Shown here: positions 43,909 through 51,635 of the stretch, piece by piece
Layout: each line of letters starts with the position of its first letter
Position numbering within the stretch: position 1 is the first letter of the stretch
Source of the DNA: JAVVWB01 sp036652335
GTDB taxonomy: Bacteria > Synergistota > Synergistia > Synergistales > Synergistaceae
DNA length: 64,000 bases
Assembly: GCA_036652335.1 (NCBI GenBank)
Contig: JAVVWB010000009.1
Span: 1-64,000 of the forward strand
Reading direction: 5' to 3'
The notes under the pieces: model-generated
Told to the model about the DNA's origin: nothing
Database searches by the model: none
Seen by the model: only the letters and a program-made list of their open reading frames with translations
Made by a program: the position numbers and the translations under genes

Positions 43909-44501
43909 CAGCTACGTCCCTCTGTTGTTATGTATTTAGATATTTCTTCCATAGAAAGTCCTTTTAGGTGGCTAAGTTCACGTATGGTTTCGTATGCTTC
44001 TGTTTCACTTATGCCATTCTGTTCCATTATTAGTAATTTCGCTTTGTCTATGTATTTCCTACTTTCTAGTCTTTTTTCTATTGATTTGTATTCTTTTTGA
44101 GCAAGGTGGTATTCTTTGCTCCTTCTTAGACATATTTCTAGAGTAGAAAGTACGTTTTCTTTTACTATCGGTTTAGTTAAATAACCTATAGCTCCTGCTT
44201 ATACAGCTTTTTGTATGTTTGTTTCATCAGAGAAAGATGTAAGTATCACCACTGTCTTTGCAAGGTTTTCATGTTTTATGATTTTTGTTGCAGCGACACC
44301 ATCCATGTTTGGCATAGCAATATCTATTAGCAGTAGCTCTGGTAGGATTTCTTTGCATTTTGTTATTGCTTCCATTCCATTCGAAGCCTCTGCTTTTATC
44401 ACGTATTTGCTATTTTCAAGACATTTTTTAATGGTTTCTCTTATAGAGCGGTCATCATCAGCAATGACTACAGTTATTCTACTGTTATCTTTGTTTGACA
44501 T
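43908..44501 (-). pseudogene. eutV: ANTAR response regulator EutV interrupted by an in-frame TAA
   Basis: The frame from ATG 44501 encodes a receiver domain (phospho-Asp in LLLIDIAMPNMDG) up to NIQKAV, then a TAA at 44201-44199. It continues in the same frame without further stops as AGAIGYLTKPIVKENVLSTL, a helical segment and an ANTAR domain (SRKYIDKAKLLIMEQNGISE, YETIRELSHLKG) to a TGA at 43910. The junction in homologues reads KAVEAGAIGYLTKP, so one GAA-to-TAA change explains it. The expected product is a 100-aa receiver lacking the RNA-binding domain. AAGGAG precedes the start. Confidence 0.85.
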
Positions 44502-44523
44502 TTTTCCGCTCCTTTTTTCTGTT

Positions 44524-44808
44524 TTATTTTTCCAAAGTAGGAAGTAGGTATTCTACTTCTTCATGTGGGCGTGGAATTACGTGCACAGAGATGAGTTCTC
44601 CAACTCTTTCTGCTGCTGCTGCACCTGCATCTGTAGCTGCCTTTACTGCACCTACGTCGCCACGTACCATTGTTGTGACGAGTCCGCCACCAACGTGTAC
44701 TTTACCGATTAGTGTTACGTTTGCTGCTTTTACCATAGCATCTGATGCTTCGATTGTTGCTACGAGTCCTTTTGTTTCAATCATGCCAAGTGCTTTTGTT
44801 TCAGCCAT
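44524..44808 (-). CDS. Bacterial microcompartment hexameric shell protein (BMC domain, EutM/PduA-like)
   Basis: This 94-aa, single BMC domain protein begins LGMIETKGLVATIEASDAMVKAANV, continues with VRGDVGAVKAATDAGA and ends with VHVIPRPHEEVE. The pore-loop region is KVHVGGGLVT. It should form flat hexamers of a polyhedral shell around ethanolamine metabolism. It is the only shell gene in the window; no pentamer (EutN-type) or trimer (EutL-type) gene accompanies it. GGGAGGT precedes the ATG, one base after the stop of the ANTAR regulator gene. Confidence 0.94.
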   Translation of the reverse strand: MAETKALGMIETKGLVATIEASDAMVKAANVTLIGKVHVGGGLVTTMVRGDVGAVKAATDAGAAAAERVGELISVHVIPRPHEEVEYLLPTLEK

Positions 44809-44809
44809 T

Positions 44810-45391
44810 TTAGTTACCTCCCTGTTTATTTGTAAGTGTCAATATTTTTGCCACTTGAATTTTTTCCATTTTCTTACTTATTGATATTTCTTCTAAGATT
44901 TCATCAGCTTTTATTGAGTCAACTGAGTTCTCTTTCATTATTATGTCTTTTGCTTTTTCTATTGTGCGAAGGTCATCAATTTTTTTTTCAATTTGAGTAT
45001 AGTTATATTTTAGTTTGTCTAACGCTTCATAGTGTGCAAAAGCTGTTTTTATGGCCGGTATTAGGTTGCTTTCTTCAACTGGCCTAATTAAGCATCCACT
45101 TACTGCATTTAGTTTTACTTTTTCTATAACATCATCACTATATTCACTTGTTATATAAAATAACATTTTTGTGCTTTTATCTTCTAACAGTTTCTTTCCC
45201 CACTCAAGTGATGAGAGATATGGTAAGGAGGGGTCTATTATTACCATGTCTGGCTTTTGTGCTTGAGATATTTTAAGGAGATCAAATATATCATAAGCAT
45301 TGTCTGTCAGTTCATATTTGTTTTTTTCTAATATTTGTCTGTATTTTTCTATTTCATTTTTATCAGTTAGTGCTATTTGTATTTTTTTCAT
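44810..45391 (-). CDS. Response regulator-like protein with C-terminal ANTAR domain
   Basis: This 193-aa, first gene of the eut operon has a receiver-like domain (IQIALTDKNEIEKYRQIL, phospho-Asp candidate in MVIIDPSLPYL, conserved Lys region replaced by CLIRPVEES) and a helical linker. The ANTAR-type RNA-binding module is KKIDDLRTIEKAKDIIMKENS...ADEILEEISISKK. The receiver lacks the usual KP motif (it reads IRPVE), so it may not be phosphorylated normally. I chose ATG 45391 because GGTGG lies 5 bases upstream; ATG 45403 has no such site. It probably acts on the leader hairpins directly upstream. Confidence 0.85.
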   Translation of the reverse strand: MKKIQIALTDKNEIEKYRQILEKNKYELTDNAYDIFDLLKISQAQKPDMVIIDPSLPYLSSLEWGKKLLEDKSTKMLFYITSEYSDDVIEKVKLNAVSGCLIRPVEESNLIPAIKTAFAHYEALDKLKYNYTQIEKKIDDLRTIEKAKDIIMKENSVDSIKADEILEEISISKKMEKIQVAKILTLTNKQGGN

Positions 45392-45409
45392 TTTTCCACC
45401 CATTTATAT

Positions 45410-45457
45410 AAAAAAAAGGAAACGTACTTAGAACAAATCTCTGTCTAAGACGCTTCC
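45410..45457 (-). terminator. Leader terminator (attenuator) of the eut operon
   Basis: On the minus strand GGAAGCGTCTTAGA pairs with TCTAAGTACGTTTCC (one bulge) and is followed by eight T residues. It lies between the promoter and the first gene, where read-through must be regulated. An alternative hairpin (45472-45466 with 45453-45447) would occupy the left arm of this terminator. Confidence 0.85.
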
Positions 45458-45476
45458 TCACATCTGCATTCTATTC

Positions 45477-45505
45477 GGCAAGTTTGCTCCATTGCATAAT
45501 CTGCC
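45477..45505 (-). promoter_or_regulatory. ANTAR-target-like hexaloop hairpin in the eut leader
   Basis: Reading the minus strand, GGCA-GATTA-TGC-AATGGA-GCA-AACT-TGCC forms a hairpin whose six-base loop AATGGA has A at position 1 and G at position 4, the recognition rule for EutV-type ANTAR proteins. The core GCAATGGAGC also fits the earlier described eut leader motif GCAANGRRGC. The expected second hexaloop is not clear; the next hairpin has a 12-base loop. Confidence 0.65.
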
Positions 45506-45518
45506 TCTATACATTTGT

Positions 45519-45547
45519 ACTATAGCTTAGTTGCTTTTCTCTGTCAA
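45519..45547 (-). promoter_or_regulatory. eut operon promoter
   Basis: Perfect -35 TTGACA (45547-45542), 17-base spacer, -10 TATAGT (45524-45519). The predicted start near 45512 puts the hexaloop hairpin about 7 bases into the transcript. Confidence 0.85.
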
Positions 45548-45549
45548 GA

Positions 45550-45587
45550 AAAAAAGGCGAATTCAAATTTGAATTCGCCTTTTTTTT
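45550..45587. terminator. Palindromic terminator after the sodium symporter gene
   Basis: A perfect palindrome (AAAAAAGGCGAATTC-AAATTT-GAATTCGCCTTTTTT core) lies directly between the symporter stop and the eut promoter, insulating the two units. Confidence 0.9.
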
Positions 45588-45589
45588 AA

Positions 45590-46999
45590 TTAAAATTTGA
45601 TGAATCCAAAGGCATTTAGTACGATTAGTATTATCATTACCGGAGCAATATAACGACACAAAAATCTGATTACAGAAATTTTTGTTTCATTTTTGAGTGT
45701 TCCGTGATTTGTTAGTTCTTCAATTAGGTCTTCTTTTTTCATCTTGTAACCAACATATATAGCTACTAAGATTCCACTAAGTGGCATTAGTACGTTTGAT
45801 GATAGGTGGTCAAAGAGGTCAAAGAATCCTTTTCCCATGATTTTGACAGAACCTAGGTAGCTTGAGCCATCAGCAGAAGTTGCAGCTAAGACTCCTATTA
45901 GACCAATGAATATGCAGTTGATTAGAGCTGCTTTTTTACGTGATATTTTAAATTCTTCTGATAGCCATACTGTTGGTACTTCCATTAGTGAAAGCAATGC
46001 TCCATTTGCTGCAAAGGCTGTGAGGAGGAAGAATGCAAAAAGTAGTATTTGTCCAAAGGGCATTTGCGAGAAAACAAGCGGTATTGTTATAAATAGCAAT
46101 CCCGGGCCTGCACCTGGTTCAACTCCAAATGAGAATACTGTGGGGAATATTGCAAGTCCTGCAAGCATTGATACACATATATCTGCAATTGCTATTTTAA
46201 GAGGTGCAGATGTGAGGTCTGATTCTTCTGTGAAGTATGAGCCATATGTGATCATTATGCCCATGCCAAGTGATAGTTTGAAGAATGCGAGTCCAAGTGC
46301 TGTAAGTACAACTGTTGGTGTTACCTGTGAAAAGTCAACGTGGAATAAGAAGTTAAGTCCCTGTGCTGCACCAGGTAGTGTGAGTGCACGTATTACACAG
46401 ATAATAAGTAATGCAAATAAAGCCGGCATCATAAATTTGATTGCTTTTTCAATTCCTTTTGCTACACCCATGGAAATGATTGTTCCTATAACGATTAGTA
46501 CTATTATCTGCCAAAATATAGGGGTCAACACTGCTTGTGAGAAGAATGCTGTACCTGCTGTTCCTACTCCTATTGAGTTGGAGAATATGTTACCTGCTGT
46601 AGCTGCGTCTACTGATGAAAATACGCCTGTGGCAGCTTTATATGTATAGGAATATACCCAACCAGCAACACAGGTGTAAAAGAACATTATGAGGTATGCG
46701 GAGAGAGCTCCCATAAATCCAACTGCTGACCACGCTGTTTGTGGTTTGTTTTCGAGTTTTCTAAATGATCCAACTGCATTGAGTCTTGATCTACGACCAA
46801 TAGCAAATTCACTGATCATTACAGGAACTCCTACAAGAAATACGAATAATAGATAAATGACTAGAAAAGCACCGCCACCGCCGGTTCCTGTAAGGTAGGG
46901 GAATTTCCAAATGTTTCCAAGTCCTACGGCTGAGCCAAGTGCTACCATGAGTGCAGTAAGTACCGAGCTAAACCCTTCTCTGTTCTTTTCTTCTGACAA
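45590..46999 (-). CDS. Sodium-dependent neurotransmitter:sodium symporter (NSS/SNF) family transporter
   Basis: This 469-aa protein has about 11-12 membrane spans. The N-terminal LGSAVGLGNIWKFPYLTGTGGGGAFLVIYLLFV is the sodium-site signature shared with LeuT; FFKLSLGMGIMITYGSYF and the FAANGALLSLMEVP region are also typical. Bacterial members import amino acids. It starts at TTG 46999 behind GGAGGAG. Transcribed after the racemase and EamA genes, it probably belongs with them in amino-acid traffic rather than with eut, from which a terminator separates it. Confidence 0.93.
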   Translation of the reverse strand: MSEEKNREGFSSVLTALMVALGSAVGLGNIWKFPYLTGTGGGGAFLVIYLLFVFLVGVPVMISEFAIGRRSRLNAVGSFRKLENKPQTAWSAVGFMGALSAYLIMFFYTCVAGWVYSYTYKAATGVFSSVDAATAGNIFSNSIGVGTAGTAFFSQAVLTPIFWQIIVLIVIGTIISMGVAKGIEKAIKFMMPALFALLIICVIRALTLPGAAQGLNFLFHVDFSQVTPTVVLTALGLAFFKLSLGMGIMITYGSYFTEESDLTSAPLKIAIADICVSMLAGLAIFPTVFSFGVEPGAGPGLLFITIPLVFSQMPFGQILLFAFFLLTAFAANGALLSLMEVPTVWLSEEFKISRKKAALINCIFIGLIGVLAATSADGSSYLGSVKIMGKGFFDLFDHLSSNVLMPLSGILVAIYVGYKMKKEDLIEELTNHGTLKNETKISVIRFLCRYIAPVMIILIVLNAFGFIKF

Positions 47000-47041
47000 T
47001 TAAATCTCCTCCTTTTTTGTCTTTAACACTTTAGCTAAGTA

Positions 47042-47989
47042 TTATACACTACTTTTATGTATGCTAACAATTCTTTTTTTCAGTAATCTTAAAAGTTCGG
47101 GACGTACTGTTACAATCGCAATTGCAAGCAATATTGTTGAAGCTCCTAGTATTTGGTTATGAGTTGGGTATACACCTAGTAATATTATTGTAAATAGCAT
47201 CGCAAATATCATTTCTCCAGAACATAATAAGCTTACTATTGCAGCAGGTATGTATCTAAAAGCAAGAAAGTATGTTGAGTATGCAATTACACTTCCAGAT
47301 GTAGATTGTATTGTCATCCATGACAATATTTCCGGTGTGACGTTGTTTAGGTCGTCCCATCCCAAAAAGATTGTTTTGTAGATTATTAGGAGGATAGCAC
47401 CAATTAGATGTGATACAAGGAGTGTCTTCATTGGATTGTAGATTTCACCTTTTAGGGTGTATTTACGCCCAAGTAGAGCTTGACCAGCTATTCCTATTAC
47501 AGCAATTATTCCGTACAGTATTCCAACTATTGGCAGTTCTGAGATATTTCTGCCTTTTCCCACTCCAACGTATACACCTATTAGTATGAGTATTCCTGCT
47601 GTTATTTCTCTGTATGATACTTTTTCATGAGTAACAAATGAAGAGCAGAATATGGTTACCATCGGGAATGTGTAATGTAATATCATTGCTTCTGCAACTG
47701 ACATATATTCTAGTGACATGAAGTAGCCACCACCTGCAAATGCAACGCTTAGTACAGCAGATAGTGAGTAAAATATTATTTCATCTTTTGTGTAATTCAA
47801 TAGTTCTTTTGGGCTTTTTATTAGATACCAAAGTAGAAAGACGACAAAGACAAAGAGTCCTCTAAATATCATCGCTGTCATTAGGCTGACGTTATCGGCA
47901 ACAATAAATTTCGCTATAGGCCCCATTACAGCCCAAAATAGAGCTGATATTAAGACTAATACTATGCCTTTTCCATAGTCGTTTTCCAT
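47042..47989 (-). CDS. EamA-family (DMT superfamily) transporter
   Basis: This 315-aa protein has ten predicted spans as two EamA repeats (GIVLVLISALFWAVMGPIAK and LPIVGILYGIIAVIGIAGQALLGRKY). Conserved YMSVAEAMILHYTFPMVTIF and FRYIPAAIVSLLCSGEMIFAMLF helices end each half. EamA proteins mostly export amino acids or metabolites. It starts 2 bases after the racemase stop, so the two are probably functionally linked. The substrate is unknown. Confidence 0.9.
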   Translation of the reverse strand: MENDYGKGIVLVLISALFWAVMGPIAKFIVADNVSLMTAMIFRGLFVFVVFLLWYLIKSPKELLNYTKDEIIFYSLSAVLSVAFAGGGYFMSLEYMSVAEAMILHYTFPMVTIFCSSFVTHEKVSYREITAGILILIGVYVGVGKGRNISELPIVGILYGIIAVIGIAGQALLGRKYTLKGEIYNPMKTLLVSHLIGAILLIIYKTIFLGWDDLNNVTPEILSWMTIQSTSGSVIAYSTYFLAFRYIPAAIVSLLCSGEMIFAMLFTIILLGVYPTHNQILGASTILLAIAIVTVRPELLRLLKKRIVSIHKSSV

Positions 47990-47991
47990 TT

Positions 47992-49068
47992 TTAGTTTTC
48001 CTCGAATATTTTTGTCACGTAAGGAGAGGTGGAGGCTGCAAGCATAGCTGTGTAGTTTGGTAAGAATGTTAGGATGTCACCCACTTTGTATTCTTTTGGG
48101 CAATCTTCTAGGTCAACTATCATGTGGTCACTAGATGAGGTTATAATTTTCACACCTTCTTGTAGAGGTGTAAGTCCTTCTATTCTTACGTCCTGTTTTC
48201 CTATGCAAAGGATTCCTTTTTTTCTGTCACCTCTGTCTTTAAAGACAGGTATGTTACCAAAAGCATCATGTCCAATTTTACCTTTTGGCATTGTAGGTTT
48301 TACTCTTATTTCCGCAAGTTCAGCTTCTATTTCCATTGTATTTTGGTGTAGTCCATCTATGTCTACTGCAAAGGCCATGTCTCTACCAAGAAGTAGTGCT
48401 TCTCCTATTCTAAGAGAGTTTACAGCTTTGTTTAGTTCACCTTTACATAGCTGAACATAGGAACATGAGCCACCACCAGATATTAGTGACAATTCTAGCC
48501 CTGTTTTTTCTTTAAGAGTGTCTCTTGCGTTCACGAGGTTCTGTATGTTTTCAGGCATTGGCAATACACCTGATGCACATGAAAAATTCGCTCCAACCCC
48601 AACAACTTGCAGTTTTGATGAGAGTTCTGTTATACATTCTGCTATTTCATCAATGTCTGAATACAAAAACCCTTCTCTTAAGTCTCCCATGTCAAACATT
48701 ATTATTATTTTGTGTTCTATATGTAGTGTGTCACATAGTTCAGACATTTTTATTATGGTTCCTATGTCTGAGACCAGTGAATATTCACAAGTTGATATGG
48801 CTTCTACAAGTTCTGATCTCATTGGAACTCTTATTAGTGCATATTGTAGTTTTTCAACACCTTTTTGCATGCTGTGTATGTTAAGAAGTCTACTGTCACA
48901 TATTGTTCTAAATCCAGCTTCTTTGTAGGTTCTTGCTATTTCATTAAAGGCTGATATTCCTTTTGATACAGCCCAAGCATCAATTCCATTTTCGTTGCAT
49001 TTTTTTATGATTCTTTGTCCGTTTTCTTTGATTCTGTTTAGGTGTACTCTCAGTAGTGGATAGGTCAT
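47992..49068 (-). CDS. Alanine/ornithine racemase-family PLP protein
   Basis: This 358-aa protein has the alanine-racemase N-terminal TIM barrel: PLP lysine in AWAVSKGI, FRTICDSRLLNI, EHKIIIMFDMGDLREGF, VVGVGANFSCASG and LISGGGSCSYV, then a shorter C-terminal beta domain. The pattern fits the ornithine racemase/YhfX-like branch rather than cell-wall alanine racemase. ATG 49068 has GGTGGGA 5 bases upstream; the longer frame to 49107 has no site. It is the first gene of the racemase-EamA-NSS run. Confidence 0.87.
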   Translation of the reverse strand: MTYPLLRVHLNRIKENGQRIIKKCNENGIDAWAVSKGISAFNEIARTYKEAGFRTICDSRLLNIHSMQKGVEKLQYALIRVPMRSELVEAISTCEYSLVSDIGTIIKMSELCDTLHIEHKIIIMFDMGDLREGFLYSDIDEIAECITELSSKLQVVGVGANFSCASGVLPMPENIQNLVNARDTLKEKTGLELSLISGGGSCSYVQLCKGELNKAVNSLRIGEALLLGRDMAFAVDIDGLHQNTMEIEAELAEIRVKPTMPKGKIGHDAFGNIPVFKDRGDRKKGILCIGKQDVRIEGLTPLQEGVKIITSSSDHMIVDLEDCPKEYKVGDILTFLPNYTAMLAASTSPYVTKIFEEN

Positions 49069-49127
49069 TGGTATCCCACCTTTCTTAAGGAACTTATTAT
49101 ACTCCAATTTACTTTTTTTTAGATATA

Positions 49128-49161
49128 AAAAATGAGTAGAACTTTCGTCCCACTCATTTTT
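49128..49161 (-). terminator. Intrinsic terminator after the rhodanese gene
   Basis: AAAAATGAGT pairs with ACTCATTTTT, extended inward by GGGAC/GTTCT with G:T pairs around a GAAA loop (minus strand). A T run follows. Confidence 0.85.
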
Positions 49162-49200
49162 ATATTGTTTTGTTATTTTATTGTTTTATTTCTCTGTTTT

Positions 49201-50349
49201 TTATTTCTCTATTGGTAGTTCTTTTCTACCAGCCCATGCTTGGAAGCCTTCGTCATAGCAATGTGATTTGTTAAATCCAGCATAACGAAGTGCCATTGTA
49301 ACATATGCTGCTCTTACACCTGCTGTGTCGTAGACTACAATTTCACTGTCTTTTGTGATTCCCTTTTCAGCTAGAAGTTCTGCTATTTCTGTTTCTGATC
49401 TGTAGTGGTGTCCATCTTTTGTAAATTTACTCATTTCTATGTGAACTGCTCCGGGGAGACGACCCGTTCTCTTCTCACCAAATGGTTTTATTGTACCAAG
49501 GTATTCTCCTTCTGTTCTTACGTCTATTATTGCAAGACCAGGTTTACCTATGTTGTTGTTTATCCATTCTGTATCAACGAGGTAGTTAGCTTTGTATTTG
49601 TGGATTGTGAATGCAACAGGCTTGTTTTTATGGTTTGCTTTTGATATTGCTCCGCCTACTTCTTTCCATGCTGTAAGTCCGCCATCAAGGATTTTTGCAT
49701 TTTTTATTCCTGCCATCCTTAAAATCCAAACTGTCCATCCACTCTGTCCCCAACCACCAGCATCACAGTATGCAACGACGGTTTTTTTACCATTTATTCC
49801 AAGAGCACCTATTCTTTTCGCCATTGTGGCAGGAGAGTAGATTGTTCCGTATTTCATTGTTCCTGATGGTACGCTCATGTTAGCAAAGTATGTCCATGAT
49901 GCGTTTACTGAACCAGCTATGTGCCCTCCTGTGTATAGGCTTGCAGGTCTTGAGTCAACGATTATTACGTTGTTTTTGTTTGCTTTGAGCCATTCAGCTG
50001 TAACAAGTATGCTTTCTTTAGTTTCGGGGTCACCTTCATTAAGAGGTGTAGGCTTTATAGGACGTCCTTCTAAAGCAGGTGTTGATGTAGGTGCCGTTTC
50101 TTTGGTATCAGCTGACGTTGTATTGGTTGTCTGTGTAGCATTGGTTGTCTGTGTAGCATTGGTTGTTGTATTTGTTTTTGTTTCAGCAGGAGCTGTAGTT
50201 TTTGATTTGTCTGTTGAGTTGTCTACAGTTATTGTTATTGATGATTCGGTTGTAGTGTTTTGCGTTGTTTTAGCTTCTTCTGCAAATGCCGCCATGGATG
50301 TTCCAAGTATTGTTGCCATTATTACTGTTGATATAAGTTTTTTATTCAT
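49201..50349 (-). CDS. Secreted two-domain rhodanese-like sulfurtransferase with Thr/Asn-rich linker
   Basis: This 382-aa protein has a signal peptide (KKLISTVIMATILGTSMAAFA), a low-complexity Thr/Asn/Gln linker at about 25-90 and two rhodanese domains. The first has VIIVDSRPASLYTGGHIAGS and an active-site loop VVAYCDAGGWGQSGW with Cys. The second has AIIDVRTEGEYLGT and YDTAGVRAAY, where Asp replaces the catalytic Cys. This reverses the common arrangement in which the C-terminal domain is active. It is probably a periplasmic thiosulfate/mercaptopyruvate-type sulfurtransferase. It is monocistronic, with promoter TTTGCA-17-TATAAT and a terminator. Confidence 0.9.
   Translation of the reverse strand: MNKKLISTVIMATILGTSMAAFAEEAKTTQNTTTESSITITVDNSTDKSKTTAPAETKTNTTTNATQTTNATQTTNTTSADTKETAPTSTPALEGRPIKPTPLNEGDPETKESILVTAEWLKANKNNVIIVDSRPASLYTGGHIAGSVNASWTYFANMSVPSGTMKYGTIYSPATMAKRIGALGINGKKTVVAYCDAGGWGQSGWTVWILRMAGIKNAKILDGGLTAWKEVGGAISKANHKNKPVAFTIHKYKANYLVDTEWINNNIGKPGLAIIDVRTEGEYLGTIKPFGEKRTGRLPGAVHIEMSKFTKDGHHYRSETEIAELLAEKGITKDSEIVVYDTAGVRAAYVTMALRYAGFNKSHCYDEGFQAWAGRKELPIEK
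50122..50167. repeat. 18-bp tandem repeat within the rhodanese linker
   Basis: Two and a half copies of ATTGGTTGTCTGTGTAGC encode repeated NATQTT units. Slippage could lengthen or shorten the linker without changing frame. Confidence 0.85.
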
Positions 50350-50403
50350 AGTGTCATCCCTTCTTCATTCAACATTTTTTTGCTATTCTAGTATCACGTA
50401 AAG

Positions 50404-50432
50404 ATTATAACCTTTAGTCTTTTTATTGCAAA
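50404..50432 (-). promoter_or_regulatory. Putative promoter of the rhodanese gene
   Basis: Minus-strand -35-like TTTGCA (50432-50427) and perfect -10 TATAAT (50409-50404), 17 bases apart, 55 bases before the start codon. Confidence 0.55.
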
Positions 50433-50447
50433 TACACTTTTGCTATT

Positions 50448-51626
50448 TTAGACTTCAGTTGTGAAGTTGTCCATTATCCATTTTGCTGATCTTCTTGCTT
50501 CGTTGAAGTTAACGGTGTCTTGCATTGTCCAAGAAAATGTTTCTTGATTTCTAGTTGATATCCAGTCTCTAAACTCAATTACATAATTTTTCCTTATTAA
50601 GTTGTCTATGAATAAATCCTGTCTTTTTCTACCCCATAACATTCTGGATGATAGGGCACCTGTAAGTACTAATTTTTCGGCCGTTTCTTGTAGTAAGGAG
50701 TTAATTCCCTTTTTGTACGCAGTTCTAAGTACTATTACTCTTTTACCTGCTGTTAGTATTTCTATCATTGTGTCATATTGGTCTTCAGTACAGAATATTT
50801 GTTGTGATAGCCCATATAAAGCTATTCGTGGATCATAGGAGTTTTCTTCTTTTATAAATACTTTTACAGATCCAGTAGCGTGATATTCTATGGCTTTTAT
50901 TGTTTTTACGGCCTCAGGCTCGAGGTGTCCTAGGACAAGGATTAGTAGTTCCGCCTTTTCTTGTTCTGCTATAAGTGAAAGGTGTACTATTTTTCTTTTT
51001 ATCCATTCAGAGGTTATGCAATATTCTCCGTTGTTACCTCCTATTATCAATGACCAAACTTTTTCTGCTTTTGGAGGGTATTCCGTTAAATATCTTTCTT
51101 TTGCACTTTCTATTTTGGAGTTGTCTATGTCGCTCATGTTTCCTGTTATAGTAAAGATGTTTGTTTTTCTTTCGGGAAATTCGTTGTCTGGTATTATTGC
51201 AAAATCAAATGGTTCTGTGCCAAGCGGCTCAGGTGTGTTTATGGTCGTAGAGTAGCATCTCCATATCAAACCAAGAGCAAGGTTGTAGGGAGCAGATGAA
51301 CTACCAGAGGATATCATCAAGACTTCTTCTGATCCTTCCCTTATGTTTCTTTCTGCAAATAATTGTCCAACATGGCGAACGAGCATATCACCGTTTGATG
51401 CCGCCAACCATTCTCTAGCATCTCTTCTGTTTGCAAACATTAAGTTTCGAGATGCGTTTTGTACTTTTGTTTTCTGTACCCCACTAAGTTTAGGAATTTT
51501 TGTCTCTAATATTTCCATTCCACCTAATTTAGAGAGCCAATAGGAAATTCCATCACAGTTTGAGTCATGTATTTTATCTCCGTCTTTTAATACTAGAACA
51601 AATTTTACTTTTTTATTAAATAACAT
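50448..51626 (-). CDS. ELM1/DUF1022-like putative glycosyltransferase at the end of the LPS operon
   Basis: This 392-aa protein resembles the ELM1 family of putative nucleoside-diphosphate-sugar glycosyltransferases. Landmarks are ISSGSSSAPYNLALGLIWRC, FDFAIIPDNEFPERKTNIFTITGNMSDID, WSLIIGGNNGEYCIT and QIFCTEDQYDTMIEILTAGKRVIVL. The assignment is by pattern and not certain. It follows kdsB by 9 bases and is the last gene of the lpxI-to-kdsB run. It could add a core sugar or otherwise act on the KDO-lipid A it is transcribed with. The ribosome binding site is weak, which suggests coupling. Confidence 0.6.
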   Translation of the reverse strand: MLFNKKVKFVLVLKDGDKIHDSNCDGISYWLSKLGGMEILETKIPKLSGVQKTKVQNASRNLMFANRRDAREWLAASNGDMLVRHVGQLFAERNIREGSEEVLMISSGSSSAPYNLALGLIWRCYSTTINTPEPLGTEPFDFAIIPDNEFPERKTNIFTITGNMSDIDNSKIESAKERYLTEYPPKAEKVWSLIIGGNNGEYCITSEWIKRKIVHLSLIAEQEKAELLILVLGHLEPEAVKTIKAIEYHATGSVKVFIKEENSYDPRIALYGLSQQIFCTEDQYDTMIEILTAGKRVIVLRTAYKKGINSLLQETAEKLVLTGALSSRMLWGRKRQDLFIDNLIRKNYVIEFRDWISTRNQETFSWTMQDTVNFNEARRSAKWIMDNFTTEV

Positions 51627-51635
51627 TAAAGTTAT

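Noticed and set aside
45590..46999. Ethanolamine permease role for the NSS transporter next to eut
   Set aside because: A strong terminator and a separate promoter divide it from eut; it is coupled instead to the racemase and EamA genes, and NSS members mainly carry amino acids.
50122..50167. Possible CRISPR-like repeat
   Set aside because: The units are 18 bp, contiguous without spacers and in frame within the rhodanese linker, so this is a coding tandem repeat.
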